NCBI GenBank assembly: GCA_963812085.1
Contig: CAWETL010000003.1
Coordinates: 558,001-622,000, forward strand
Length of the DNA stretch: 64,000 nucleotides
Reading direction: 5' to 3'
From: SPDF01 sp963812085
GTDB lineage: Bacteria > Gemmatimonadota > Gemmatimonadetes > Gemmatimonadales > GWC2-71-9
Shown here piece by piece: positions 37,533-45,405 of this stretch; position 1 is the stretch's first letter, and each line of letters opens with the position of its first letter. The notes beneath the pieces are model-generated. The model was not told where the DNA came from. It saw only the letters and a list, made by a program, of their open reading frames with translations, and did not search any database. Made by a program: the position numbers and the translations under genes.

Positions 37533-38993
37533 ATGGGCGAGGGCCTGCGAGGTACGATGCGCCGGTGGCGGCTTGAGCTGAAGCGGCTCGCCGTCCGCGC
37601 GCGGCGGACCACGTATGGGCCGGTGAACGTGGCACAGGGCGTGTGGGACGATGTCGTCGACTGGTTCAATGGTCTCGCGCTCAACGAAAACAGCATTCTG
37701 CTCGGATTTGCCGCCGTCATCGGGTTGGTCGGCGGGATGGGGGTCATCGGTTTCTACAAGCTCATCGACCTCGCCCACCAGCTCTTCTTCCAGTGGCCCG
37801 AGTCCCTGTTGCCCGCCCTCGGGCGGCTCGCCTGGCGCCCCCTGCTCACGGCCGTCGGGGCTGTCGTCGCGTGGTACACGATGGCCCGCTTCGGCCAGGG
37901 CCACGACGGGCTCAACGTTCCGGACGTGCAGCGCGCCGTGGTTCGGCGCCAGGGTGACATTCCGACCCGGCCGGCTCTTGCGCGCACCGCCGCGAGCGCC
38001 ATCACGATCGGCAGTGGCGGCTCCGCCGGCAGCGAAGGTCCCGTCGCGGTATTCGGCGCCCTGGTCGCGTCGCGGCTGGGCGCGCTCTTTCGGTTCTCCG
38101 GCGACCGGACGCGGATTCTTGTCGGGGCGGGCGCTGCCGCCGGCATTTCCGCAGCCTTCAACGCGCCGCTGGCAGGCGCGTTCTTCGCCTTGGAGGAGAT
38201 CCTGGGGTCCTTCAGCACCACCGCCTTCGCTCCGGTGGTGGTCAGCAGTGTGGTCGCGGCGGTCGTATCCCGGTCCGTCTTCGGGAACCACCCGGTGTTT
38301 CCAGTCTCGATCGCCTCCGGCTACAGCTTCACCAGCGAAGTGCTGCTCCTCTTTCCCCTGCTGGGGCTCGTCTGCGGGCTGATCTCCGTCCTGTTCGTGC
38401 GATGCTACTTCGGTGTGGACGACTGGAGCCGGCGGGCGCGGCTCTCCCCGGCGTGGCTCGCGGCGGGGGGGGGCGCGGTCGTCGGCGGGCTGGCGTTTCT
38501 GTCCGGGGGGCTGCTCATCGGCTCGGGGCACCTCGCCATCCCGCTCGATCAGTTCGAGCATCTGGCCTGGTACCTGGTCGCCCTGCTCGCCATCGGAAAG
38601 ATCCTGGCCACCTCGATCACCCTGAACACCGGGGGGTCCGGGGGGCTCTTCACGCCCTCGCTGTACGTCGGCGCGACCGCCGGGAGCGCGTTCGGCGGAC
38701 TCCTGCTGACGCTCGTTCCGTCGCTGCACCTGCAACCCGGTGCCTACGCCCTGGTCGGCATGGGGTCGGTGATCGCCGCCGCGACCAACGCGCCGATGAC
38801 CGGGATCTTCATGGTGTGGGAGATGACCGACAACTCCGCCATCATGCTGCCCCTCATGCTGTCGGTGGTGGTGAGCCACGTCGTGGCGCGCCGGCTGGAG
38901 CCGGATTCGCTCTACAGCGGATGGCTTCGGAGGCGGGGAGAGCGTATCGAGCACGGCACCGACCGCGACGTGCTGGCGCGGTCTGCTGGTTGA
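37533..38993 (+). CDS. ClC-family chloride channel/antiporter (reading frame ends before its CBS domains)
   Basis: Chloride-selective ClC membrane protein of 486 residues. The selectivity-filter segments are seen: GSGGSAGSEGPVAVFGALVA near residue 158, NTGGSGGLFTPSLYVGA near residue 366, and a conserved FNAPLAGAFFALEEILG. A soluble N-terminal stretch of about 45 residues precedes the first helix. The frame ends at 38993 with ...DVLARSAG, but the next frame continues from 38983 as LLVEAAFDRHPTVIA and a CBS pair, as expected for a ClC-CBS fusion. A one-base slip near 38982 probably splits one gene. ATG follows GGAGGG. Confidence 0.88.
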   Translation: MGEGLRGTMRRWRLELKRLAVRARRTTYGPVNVAQGVWDDVVDWFNGLALNENSILLGFAAVIGLVGGMGVIGFYKLIDLAHQLFFQWPESLLPALGRLAWRPLLTAVGAVVAWYTMARFGQGHDGLNVPDVQRAVVRRQGDIPTRPALARTAASAITIGSGGSAGSEGPVAVFGALVASRLGALFRFSGDRTRILVGAGAAAGISAAFNAPLAGAFFALEEILGSFSTTAFAPVVVSSVVAAVVSRSVFGNHPVFPVSIASGYSFTSEVLLLFPLLGLVCGLISVLFVRCYFGVDDWSRRARLSPAWLAAGGGAVVGGLAFLSGGLLIGSGHLAIPLDQFEHLAWYLVALLAIGKILATSITLNTGGSGGLFTPSLYVGATAGSAFGGLLLTLVPSLHLQPGAYALVGMGSVIAAATNAPMTGIFMVWEMTDNSAIMLPLMLSVVVSHVVARRLEPDSLYSGWLRRRGERIEHGTDRDVLARSAG

Positions 38994-39018
38994 GGCCGCC
39001 TTCGACCGCCACCCGACC

Positions 39019-39465
39019 GTGATCGCGAGCACCAGCGTGGCCAGTCAATTCCTGGCACACTTGGGGGCCGGCACTCAGGACGTCTTTCCCGTGGTCGACC
39101 CGGCCGGCCTGCTGATTGGGGTGTTGACCGTCACCGACCTGGCGCGCATTTCCCGGGACGACCGGGACCGTCACCAGGTGCTCACGGCACGGGAGGTGGT
39201 CCGTCCGAGCGAAACCCTGGAGCCGAACGATTCGCTGCTCGAGGCGATGAAGCGCATGGGGGCGCGGGGAACCGGTGCGCTGCCGGTGGTCGATCCGGTG
39301 CGCGGCAACTTGGTCGGCCTGCTCAGCCGAAGCGACGTCCTCGGCCTCTATGAGCGGATACTGGCAGGGGCGCCAGATCCGTCGCCGGACGCCGCTCCAC
39401 CCGCGCCGGGGCGCGCCGGGGTCGCCACCCCGAGCGGTGGGGGATCCAGGTGGGGACTCTCATAA
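39019..39465 (+). CDS. CBS-domain pair, probably the detached C-terminus of the ClC protein
   Basis: Two CBS repeats, the first around DVFPVVDPAGLLIGVLTVTD and the second around TGALPVVDPVRGNLVGLLS. These normally bind adenosine nucleotides and regulate ClC transport. The coding frame can be traced back to 38983 in direct continuation of the ClC sequence, shifted by one base. No purine-rich ribosome-binding site precedes the GTG at 39019, so independent translation is doubtful. The last 118 bases overlap the antiporter gene on the opposite strand. Tail is low complexity. Confidence 0.6.
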   Translation: MIASTSVASQFLAHLGAGTQDVFPVVDPAGLLIGVLTVTDLARISRDDRDRHQVLTAREVVRPSETLEPNDSLLEAMKRMGARGTGALPVVDPVRGNLVGLLSRSDVLGLYERILAGAPDPSPDAAPPAPGRAGVATPSGGGSRWGLS

Positions 39466-40583
39466 TCGGAGGGGGGAACCCGGAGGATCAGGCCCGGCAG
39501 GATCGTGACGATGGTCGTATACAGGACGAGCCCGCCGGTCAGCGCGGGGGGCACCTCGGGGCGCTCCCGCAGCAGGTCCACCAGCACGAGAGTGAACACC
39601 AGGGTGGGGAGCAGCGCCAGGCCGATCCGCAGGCTCTGCGCCGGCGACTCCCGGAGCGCAAGCCACCGGTGCAGTGCCGTCTTCCCGAGGCGAAGCGACA
39701 CGCCGAGCAGGACTAGCCCGGCTCCGAGGGCCACGGCCGTCCCGTGGAACTCGCTCCCGTCGACGCCCAGCCCCGCCTTGAAGAAATAGAACGGCACGAA
39801 GACCACGGAGAACGCTTCCACCCCGCCCAGGACGCGCTCGGACGACGCCGCGGGCAGCCGTGAGCGGAACTGGCGCGCCGCCAGTCCCACCAGGAACGCG
39901 CCGACGAGGTAGTACACGCCGAGTGCCCTCGTCGCCGAGGCGCAGACCATCGCCACCATCAGCAGGAATGCGAACTCCGACCGGGGAGCGTACGGGGCCA
40001 CCCGCACGGCGAACCACCGGAACAGCGGCGGCAGCACCGCGAGCAGCCCGAGGAGCGCCAGGCTGCTCAGCGCCAGTTGCTGGACGGATGTGGACTGCAA
40101 TACGGCGAACATCACGCCGAGGGCCAGGAATTCCGTGGCAATCGTCTTGGACTTGACCCAGCGCTGCTCTGCCGGCGACAGGCCGAAGGTCCCCAGGCTG
40201 TCGAGGATGAACCCCGCCGAGGGCGTGATGAGGGCGAGCGACACCAGGAGCGCGGAGCCCGCGGTGAGATCGAACACGGCGGACGCGCCGATCGCGACGC
40301 CGACCAGCGCCGCGCTCCAGAAGGCGAGGTGTTGCAGGAGCACCGGGACGTCCGGCCGCAGCTCCTCGACGTCGGCGTCGAGTCCGGCCATGAGGAAGAG
40401 GGCCACGATGCCGAACGTGGCAAGGAGCGTGATGGTCGGATCGTGCTCGAACAGCCCGAGCGCCGCGGCAGCGACGCCGAGTCCGAGACTCGTGATGGCC
40501 GTCGGAAGGCGGTACCGCTGCAGAAAGCGCGGCACGACGAACAGCACGAACAGCAGCAGGATGTACGCGAGGTCACGGGGCAT
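39348..40583 (-). CDS. CPA2-family cation:proton antiporter (Kef/NapA-like)
   Basis: Integral membrane protein of 411 residues with about 12 hydrophobic helices. Family features are YRLPTAITSLGLGVAAAALG near the N-terminus, LFLMAGLDADVEELRP, and FVPFYFFKAGLGVD. It resembles the membrane domain of Kef-type or NapA-type exchangers, without a TrkA-N regulatory domain. Ion specificity is not deducible. No clear ribosome-binding site was seen before the ATG. The C-terminal tail is low complexity and overlaps the CBS gene on the other strand. Confidence 0.82.
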   Translation of the reverse strand: MPRDLAYILLLFVLFVVPRFLQRYRLPTAITSLGLGVAAAALGLFEHDPTITLLATFGIVALFLMAGLDADVEELRPDVPVLLQHLAFWSAALVGVAIGASAVFDLTAGSALLVSLALITPSAGFILDSLGTFGLSPAEQRWVKSKTIATEFLALGVMFAVLQSTSVQQLALSSLALLGLLAVLPPLFRWFAVRVAPYAPRSEFAFLLMVAMVCASATRALGVYYLVGAFLVGLAARQFRSRLPAASSERVLGGVEAFSVVFVPFYFFKAGLGVDGSEFHGTAVALGAGLVLLGVSLRLGKTALHRWLALRESPAQSLRIGLALLPTLVFTLVLVDLLRERPEVPPALTGGLVLYTTIVTILPGLILRVPPSDYESPHLDPPPLGVATPARPGAGGAASGDGSGAPASIRS

Positions 40584-42246
40584 GGACCCAAGATGCGGTC
40601 AGGGGCGACCGGGCCGCAACCTCGCCGGGGGGGTCCCTTCCTACGGACTGATCTCGTGGAAGGTGAGCGCCTTCTCGTTCTCCAGCGCCCACCGCAGGGC
40701 CCATTCGTTCTCGAAGAGCAGCAGCGGGCGTCCCTTGGTGTCGAAGAGTCGCAGGCGGCCGCGCGCCGAGGCCGCCTGCTCGATCGCGGCCGACGGTCCC
40801 GGTCACCCACCTCGGGTAGCGGTATCCCACCGACTCGAACCGGCAGGGTGCGCCGTACTCGTGTTCCAGCCGGAACAGCATCACGTCGAACTGCAGTTGG
40901 CCGATGGCCCCGACAATCGGCGAGGGACCGGCCTCGCCTTCGGCATAGAACACCTGTGCCGCGCCTTCCTCCGAGAGTTCGCGCAACCCGACGTCGAGCT
41001 GCTTGCGCCGGAGGGGATCGGCGGGGGACACCCGGGCGAAGTGCTCCGGCGGAAACCGCGGGATGTCCTGGAACTCGAGGTCGGCCCCGGCGGACAACGT
41101 GTCGCCGATCCGGAGATTCCCGCGGTCCATCACCCCAATCACATCGCCCGGCCAGGCCTCCTCGATGCTGGTCCGCTCGCGGGCCATGAACTGCTGCGGG
41201 GCCGAGAGGCGGAGGGTGCGCCCGGTGCGCACCTGGCGCACCTCGATGCCCGCCTGGAAGTGCCCGGAACAGACCCGCACGAAGGCCACGCGGTCCCGGT
41301 GCCGCGGGTCCATGTTCGCCTGGATCTTGAAGACGAACCCGGTGAACTCGGGCGCCGTCGGCGAGACCGGGCCGGCCGTCGAGTCCCTCGGCACCGGCGC
41401 CGGCGCGAGGGTCAGGAATTCCCGCAGGAAGGGCTCGACCCCGAAATTGCTGAGGGCGCTGCCGAAATAGACCGGCGACAGGGTGCCGGCCAGGAAGGCG
41501 GCGTGGTCGTACGGGTGCCCGGCGCCCTCGAGCAGGTGCAGCTCCTCGAGGAGCTGGTCCGTGGCTGCCGCGCCGAGGGCGTCGCGCAGGGCGGGGTCGG
41601 TGAGGGTAAAGCCCTGCGCCTCCGCCCGCGAGGCGCCGTGATCGCCGTGGCGGTCGAACAGCAGGACCAGCCCGGCGATGCGGTCCACGACGCCGGCGAA
41701 CCGGTCGTGCTGGTAGACGGGCCAGGTCGCGGGCCAGCAGGCGATGCCGAGATCGCGCTCGACATCGCCCAGCAGCGTCATCGGGTCCACCCCGGCGCGG
41801 TCGCACTTGTTGACGAAGGTGACGATCGGCATCCGGCGCCGCTTGCAGACGTCGAAGAGCTGGCGGGTGCGCTCCTCGACGCCCTTCCGGTTGTCGAGCA
41901 GCATCACGGCGCTGTCCGCCGCCACGAGGGTGCGGTAGGTGTCCTCGGAGAAATCCTGGTGGCCGGGGGTGTCGAGCAGGTTCACCTGGAAGCCGGCGTA
42001 CTCGAACTGCAGCACGCTGGAGGTGACCGAGATGCCGCGCTGGCGCTCCAGCTCCATCCAGTCGGAGGTGACGTGACGGTCGGCGCGACGCGCCTTGACG
42101 GTGCCCGCCAGGTGGATCGCGCCGCCGTACAGCAGGAGCTTCTCGGTCAGGGTGGTCTTGCCGGCGTCGGGATGGCTGATGATGGCGAACGTCCGCCGGC
42201 GCGCCACCTGGCGCGCCAGGTCCTCGTGGGGTGCGACGACCGTCAT
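40573..42246 (-). CDS. prfC: Peptide chain release factor 3 (frameshift near 3' end)
   Basis: Translation GTPase that recycles RF1/RF2. N-terminal G domain: SHPDAGKTTLTEKLLLYGGA, RQRGISVTSSVL, LLDTPGHQDFSEDTYR and NKCDR. The later RF3-specific GAIGQLQFDVMLFRLEHEYG is intact. After YRYPRWVTG the annotated frame becomes Arg/Gly-rich noise, while a shift of one base near 40797 gives PSAAIEQAASARG...GRPLLLFENEWALRWALE...FHEISP and a stop at 40641-40643, giving about 534 residues, the family norm. The literal frame runs on to 40573. Start has GGAGG upstream. Confidence 0.88.
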   Translation of the reverse strand: MTVVAPHEDLARQVARRRTFAIISHPDAGKTTLTEKLLLYGGAIHLAGTVKARRADRHVTSDWMELERQRGISVTSSVLQFEYAGFQVNLLDTPGHQDFSEDTYRTLVAADSAVMLLDNRKGVEERTRQLFDVCKRRRMPIVTFVNKCDRAGVDPMTLLGDVERDLGIACWPATWPVYQHDRFAGVVDRIAGLVLLFDRHGDHGASRAEAQGFTLTDPALRDALGAAATDQLLEELHLLEGAGHPYDHAAFLAGTLSPVYFGSALSNFGVEPFLREFLTLAPAPVPRDSTAGPVSPTAPEFTGFVFKIQANMDPRHRDRVAFVRVCSGHFQAGIEVRQVRTGRTLRLSAPQQFMARERTSIEEAWPGDVIGVMDRGNLRIGDTLSAGADLEFQDIPRFPPEHFARVSPADPLRRKQLDVGLRELSEEGAAQVFYAEGEAGPSPIVGAIGQLQFDVMLFRLEHEYGAPCRFESVGYRYPRWVTGTVGRDRAGGLGARPPATLRHQGTPAAALRERMGPAVGAGEREGAHLPRDQSVGRDPPGEVAARSPLTASWVHAP

Positions 42247-42281
42247 CCTGCCTCCGTTCGGGTCGGGCGAGCCGCGGTCGC

Positions 42282-42310
42282 TTGGCGGCGGGAGCGTCGC
42301 CCGTTACTTT
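42282..42310 (+). promoter_or_regulatory. Promoter of tRNA-Ser(CGA)
   Basis: TTGGCG (42282-42287), exactly 17 bases, then TACTTT (42305-42310), 15 bases before the tRNA 5' end. Confidence 0.6.
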
Positions 42311-42325
42311 TGAGCCCGCACTGCT

Positions 42326-42412
42326 GGACAGGTGTCCGAGTGGCTGAAGGAGCCGGTCTCGAAAACCGGTGGGCCCGCAAGGGTCTCGTGGGTTCGAATC
42401 CCACCCTGTCCG
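42326..42412 (+). tRNA. tRNA-Ser (anticodon CGA)
   Basis: Class II tRNA of 87 bases. Acceptor stem GGACAGG (42326-42332) pairs with CCTGTCC (42405-42411), discriminator G at 42412. Anticodon stem CCGGT/ACCGG carries loop CTCGAAA, anticodon CGA at 42360-42362, reading UCG. A long variable arm and a T arm (GTGGG TTCGAAT CCCAC) are present. CCA is not encoded. Confidence 0.95.
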
Positions 42413-42414
42413 TG

Positions 42415-42448
42415 TCGCCCGCGTCCGCGCTCCGCGCGGGGCGGGCGA
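42415..42448 (+). terminator. Bidirectional terminator between tRNA-Ser and the SPFH gene
   Basis: TCGCCCGC (42415-42422) pairs with GCGGGCGA (42441-42448) and CCGCGC (42425-42430) with GCGCGG (42434-42439), with a small internal bulge. TTGCTATT follows on the + strand. The SPFH gene on the minus strand ends at 42452, so the hairpin can serve both. Confidence 0.7.
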
Positions 42449-42451
42449 TTG

Positions 42452-43366
42452 CTATTGCAGGTTCTTTCGCAGGGCGCCGACGTCGAGGACCGGGATGCCG
42501 CCTTCGGTCGGCACCATGATGATCATGTTGCTCGACGATTTCATGTCGTGCAGCACTTCCAGGTACTGCTTGGTCAGCTGCTCTGGCGTCAGCGTCATGT
42601 TGAGCAGGCGCTGCTGGTCGCTCTGGAGCCGCGCCACCTCGACCCGGTGCTTTTCCGTCTCGATCTGCTGCTCCTGCGCGATCTTGTTGTTGATGGCCTG
42701 CACCACCTGCGGCGGCGGTTCCAGGTTCCGGAGGTAGAACGCCGTCACCGTGGCGATCTGGTACGGCTCCCCGCCGTTCCTCGGCATCGTGTAGAGCGCC
42801 GAATCGACCTCGCTCTCCATCGCGCGGGCGATCGCGTTGCGGTTCGAGATTTCGTTGATCGAGAACGCGACCATCCCGTCGCGGACGCCGTTCCGGATGG
42901 CGTTGCGCACGATGTTGTCGATCTGCATCTGGGCGCCGATTTCCGAGAACAGTCTGGGTGCAAGGGCCGGGTTGATCTGGTAGCGGAGCGCGGCGTCCAC
43001 CTTCATGGCCATCTGCTCGCTGGACAGCGCATCCATCCGCTCCGCCTCGTCGCCGGCACGGGGGAATTGCTCCTCGCGCGTGGAGTACCGCTCGACTTCC
43101 GACCAGGGACTCACGACGCGGATGCCGGGGAGCAGGGGCAGTGGATCGACCGTGCCGAACGCGTGGCGCACTCCCACCTGGCCGGGCTGGATGACGACCA
43201 CCGCCGAGGTGAGCAGGACGAAGGCCCCGAGCCCCAGCAGGCCGAGGCCGAGGGCGCGGCCGATGGTGCCGCCGGCGGAGGGCCCGCGCGCCCGGATGCC
43301 TGCCGCTCCCACCAGCACGAGGAGGCCGACGGCCAGCACAAAGAACCCGAGGACCAGGTGACTCAT
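42452..43366 (-). CDS. SPFH/prohibitin-family membrane protein
   Basis: A 304-residue stomatin/prohibitin-like protein. Two N-terminal hydrophobic segments (LVLGFFVLAVGLLVLVGAAG and GLGLLGLGAFVLLTSAVVVI) precede the SPFH domain starting at VIQPGQVGVRHAFG, which includes VSPWSEVERYSTREEQFP. The following helical region (AINNKIAQEQQIETEKHRVE) is a coiled coil typical for oligomer assembly. ATG at 43366 is preceded by GGGAG; the frame remains open far upstream, antisense to the kinase gene, but without protein-like sequence. Proposed roles of the family are protease regulation and membrane microdomains. Confidence 0.85.
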   Translation of the reverse strand: MSHLVLGFFVLAVGLLVLVGAAGIRARGPSAGGTIGRALGLGLLGLGAFVLLTSAVVVIQPGQVGVRHAFGTVDPLPLLPGIRVVSPWSEVERYSTREEQFPRAGDEAERMDALSSEQMAMKVDAALRYQINPALAPRLFSEIGAQMQIDNIVRNAIRNGVRDGMVAFSINEISNRNAIARAMESEVDSALYTMPRNGGEPYQIATVTAFYLRNLEPPPQVVQAINNKIAQEQQIETEKHRVEVARLQSDQQRLLNMTLTPEQLTKQYLEVLHDMKSSSNMIIMVPTEGGIPVLDVGALRKNLQ

Positions 43367-43396
43367 GGGGACTCCCGACGGTGGGGGGATGGTGTA

Positions 43397-43424
43397 AGAT
43401 AGAGGGCGCGGGGCGCGGGGCCAA
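43397..43424 (-). promoter_or_regulatory. Possible promoter of the SPFH gene
   Basis: On the minus strand TTGGCC (43424-43419), a 16-base spacer and TATCTT (43402-43397), about 30 bases before the ATG. The same stretch read on the + strand gives TAAGAT (43395-43400), a possible -10 for the kinase gene without a good -35. Confidence 0.4.
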
Positions 43425-43471
43425 TCACGCGATCGGAGTCCGGGGATGAACGCACTGCGGCGGGAGGGCAT

Positions 43472-45100
43472 GTGAGCCTGCTTTCGGACGCCCGGAGCCT
43501 GCTGGCCTCCGGCGCGAGCCTCCCCGGCGACCTGCTGGAGGACTCCCGCAAGCGGATCGGCGCGGCGGCCATCTCGATCGCCACGATCTGGCTCGTGATT
43601 CTCGTGATGATCGAGATGGCCGGCCGGTTCTTCAGCGGCGTCCTCCCGAACATCTCCGCCATCTGGCCGGAGCCGGGACGCTACTTCGCCATCATCGGGA
43701 TCGCGGCCGCCGTGGGGGTGGCCGTCGTGGCGCGGCGGGTCGGGCCCAGGTCGCGCTGGCTCCGCGACGTGGCGGTCCTCCTGACGGTGGGGACTTCGCT
43801 GATGCTCGCCCTGATGGAAGCCTGGGTGCCGATCAGGCAGCCGGGCCGGCTCTCCTGGGTCTGCGTCCTGATCCTGCTCTATCCGCTCATCGTCACCGAC
43901 TCCCCGCGCCGGACGCTTTTCGTGTCCCTGGCCGCGGCGAGCATGGTGCCGCTGGCACTCTTCGTGGCGCGCTATCGCGGCGTGGTCATGCCGGAGCACG
44001 GTTTTTCCGTGCTGACCGTCGTGCTTCCGCCCTATCTCTGTGCCGCTATCGCCGTCGTCCCGGCCCGGCTCATCCGCCGGCTCGGGCAGGAGGTCAAGCG
44101 CGCGCGGGAAATCGGCGCCTACCGGCTGGGCGACCTGCTGGGGGAAGGCGGGATGGGGCAGGTGTTCCGCGCCACCCACCAGCTGCTCGCGCGCCCGGCA
44201 GCGGTCAAGCTGATCCGGCCCGACAGCATCAAGGGGGTCAGCGCGGAGACCGCCCGGGTGGCGATGGAACGCTTCCGTCGCGAAGCGGCGGCCGCGGCGG
44301 CGCTCAGCTCTCCGCACACGATCGCCCTCTACGACTTCGGCCCCACCGGCGACGGGAGCTTTTTCTATGCCATGGAGCTGCTCGAGGGGCTGAGTCTCGA
44401 GGGCATCGTCCAGAAGTTCGGTCCCGTGCCGCCCGAGCGGATGGGGTATTTCCTCCGCCAAGCCTGCCTCTCCCTGGCGGAAGCCCACCAGCGCGGGCTG
44501 ATCCATCGCGACATCAAGCCCTCGAACCTCTTCGCCTCCCGGCTCGGGGTCGAGGTGGATTTCGTGAAGGTGCTGGATTTCGGCCTCGTGACCGAGCGCG
44601 CGACCGGCACCCCCGCCGGGATGAAGCTCACCGCCGCCGACGCCCTCACCGGCACCCCCGCCTTCATGGCGCCCGAACTGGCGCTCGGCGACCCCGACGT
44701 GGATCACCGCGTGGATCTCTACGCCCTCGGCTGCGTGGGGTACTGGCTTCTCACCGGCGACCTGCCGTTCTACGCCACCAACACCGTGCAGATGCTCTTC
44801 AAGCAGGCCAACGAGGCGCCGCCGAAGCCGTCGCTCAAGGCGCGGTTCCCGGTCCCGCCCGCGGTCGATGAACTGCTTCTCGCCTGCCTCGCCAAGGCCC
44901 CGAACGATCGTCCGCGCGACGCGATGGCGCTGGTGGCCATGCTCGACGCCGTCACCTTCGAGACGCCCTGGACGCCGGAACGGGCCATGGAGTGGTGGGA
45001 GGTGCACATTCCCGCGGCCCGCCCGCCGACGCCGGTGGACACCCGGGCGGCCGACCGCGGCGAGTGGATCCGGTTCCTCAAGGAGTCCGCCGCCAAATAG
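43472..45100 (+). CDS. Membrane serine/threonine protein kinase with N-terminal six-helix domain
   Basis: A 542-residue protein with membrane helices first and kinase second. Six hydrophobic segments lie in residues 30-205 (for example ISIATIWLVILVMIEMAG, IIGIAAAVGVAVVARRV, VLTVVLPPYLCAAIAVV). The Hanks-type kinase domain begins near 215: LGDLLGEGGMGQVFRA, AVKLI lysine, HRDIKPSNLF, DFGLV, and GTPAFMAPE. All catalytic residues are present. Most PknB-type kinases have the reverse order. Start GTG follows GGGAGGGC. The tRNA-Ser promoter starts 20 bases after the stop. Confidence 0.85.
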   Translation: MSLLSDARSLLASGASLPGDLLEDSRKRIGAAAISIATIWLVILVMIEMAGRFFSGVLPNISAIWPEPGRYFAIIGIAAAVGVAVVARRVGPRSRWLRDVAVLLTVGTSLMLALMEAWVPIRQPGRLSWVCVLILLYPLIVTDSPRRTLFVSLAAASMVPLALFVARYRGVVMPEHGFSVLTVVLPPYLCAAIAVVPARLIRRLGQEVKRAREIGAYRLGDLLGEGGMGQVFRATHQLLARPAAVKLIRPDSIKGVSAETARVAMERFRREAAAAAALSSPHTIALYDFGPTGDGSFFYAMELLEGLSLEGIVQKFGPVPPERMGYFLRQACLSLAEAHQRGLIHRDIKPSNLFASRLGVEVDFVKVLDFGLVTERATGTPAGMKLTAADALTGTPAFMAPELALGDPDVDHRVDLYALGCVGYWLLTGDLPFYATNTVQMLFKQANEAPPKPSLKARFPVPPAVDELLLACLAKAPNDRPRDAMALVAMLDAVTFETPWTPERAMEWWEVHIPAARPPTPVDTRAADRGEWIRFLKESAAK

Positions 45101-45119
45101 TTGACTCAGCCCGAGGACG

Positions 45120-45148
45120 TTGACCGCACTTCACCCTGCGGCTAGTAT
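45120..45148 (+). promoter_or_regulatory. Promoter of tRNA-Ser(GGA)
   Basis: TTGACC (45120-45125), 17 bases, then TAGTAT (45143-45148). Predicted start near 45155; the tRNA begins at 45174. Confidence 0.75.
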
Positions 45149-45173
45149 GCGCGCCGGCCGAACAGGCCGGTGA

Positions 45174-45262
45174 GGACGGGTGCTCGAGTGGTTTAAGAGG
45201 CACGCCTGGAAAGCGTGTAAACGGTTAACGCCGTTTCGAGGGTTCGAATCCCTCCCTGTCCG
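45174..45262 (+). tRNA. tRNA-Ser (anticodon GGA)
   Basis: Class II tRNA of 89 bases. Acceptor GGACGGG (45174-45180) pairs with CCTGTCC (45255-45261) with one G-U, discriminator G at 45262. Anticodon stem CACGC/GCGTG carries loop CTGGAAA, anticodon GGA at 45208-45210, reading UCC and UCU. Variable arm AAACGGTTAACGCCGTTT forms a clear hairpin; T arm is GAGGG TTCGAAT CCCTC. CCA is not encoded. Confidence 0.95.
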
Positions 45263-45363
45263 TAATTCTCCTCCGGCACCCCAATCGCTGCCGGCACCCA
45301 GCTCGAGGGTTGACCTGCGGCCGCGGGGCGTCTTCGGCGGCGCCTCCCGGGAACCAACCCGGA

Positions 45364-45382
45364 CCTCCAGGCGTACTGGAGG
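45364..45382 (+). other. Hairpin in the msrP leader
   Basis: CCTCCAG (45364-45370) and CTGGAGG (45376-45382) make a perfect 7-bp stem with a 5-base loop, 23 bases before the msrP start. There is no T tract. The rest of the region 45263-45405 shows no gene. Confidence 0.4.
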
Positions 45383-45405
45383 GGTCACCTTCCGGAGTCA
45401 GGCCC

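Noticed and set aside
38991..38993. The ClC TGA as a selenocysteine codon, given selB in the window
   Set aside because: Reading through TGA in the same frame does not give CBS sequence; the CBS domains are in the next frame, so a frameshift is the better explanation.
43367..45007. Upstream extension of the SPFH frame across the kinase gene
   Set aside because: The extension is non-protein-like and antisense to the kinase; the ATG at 43366 has a good ribosome-binding site and begins a proper membrane segment.
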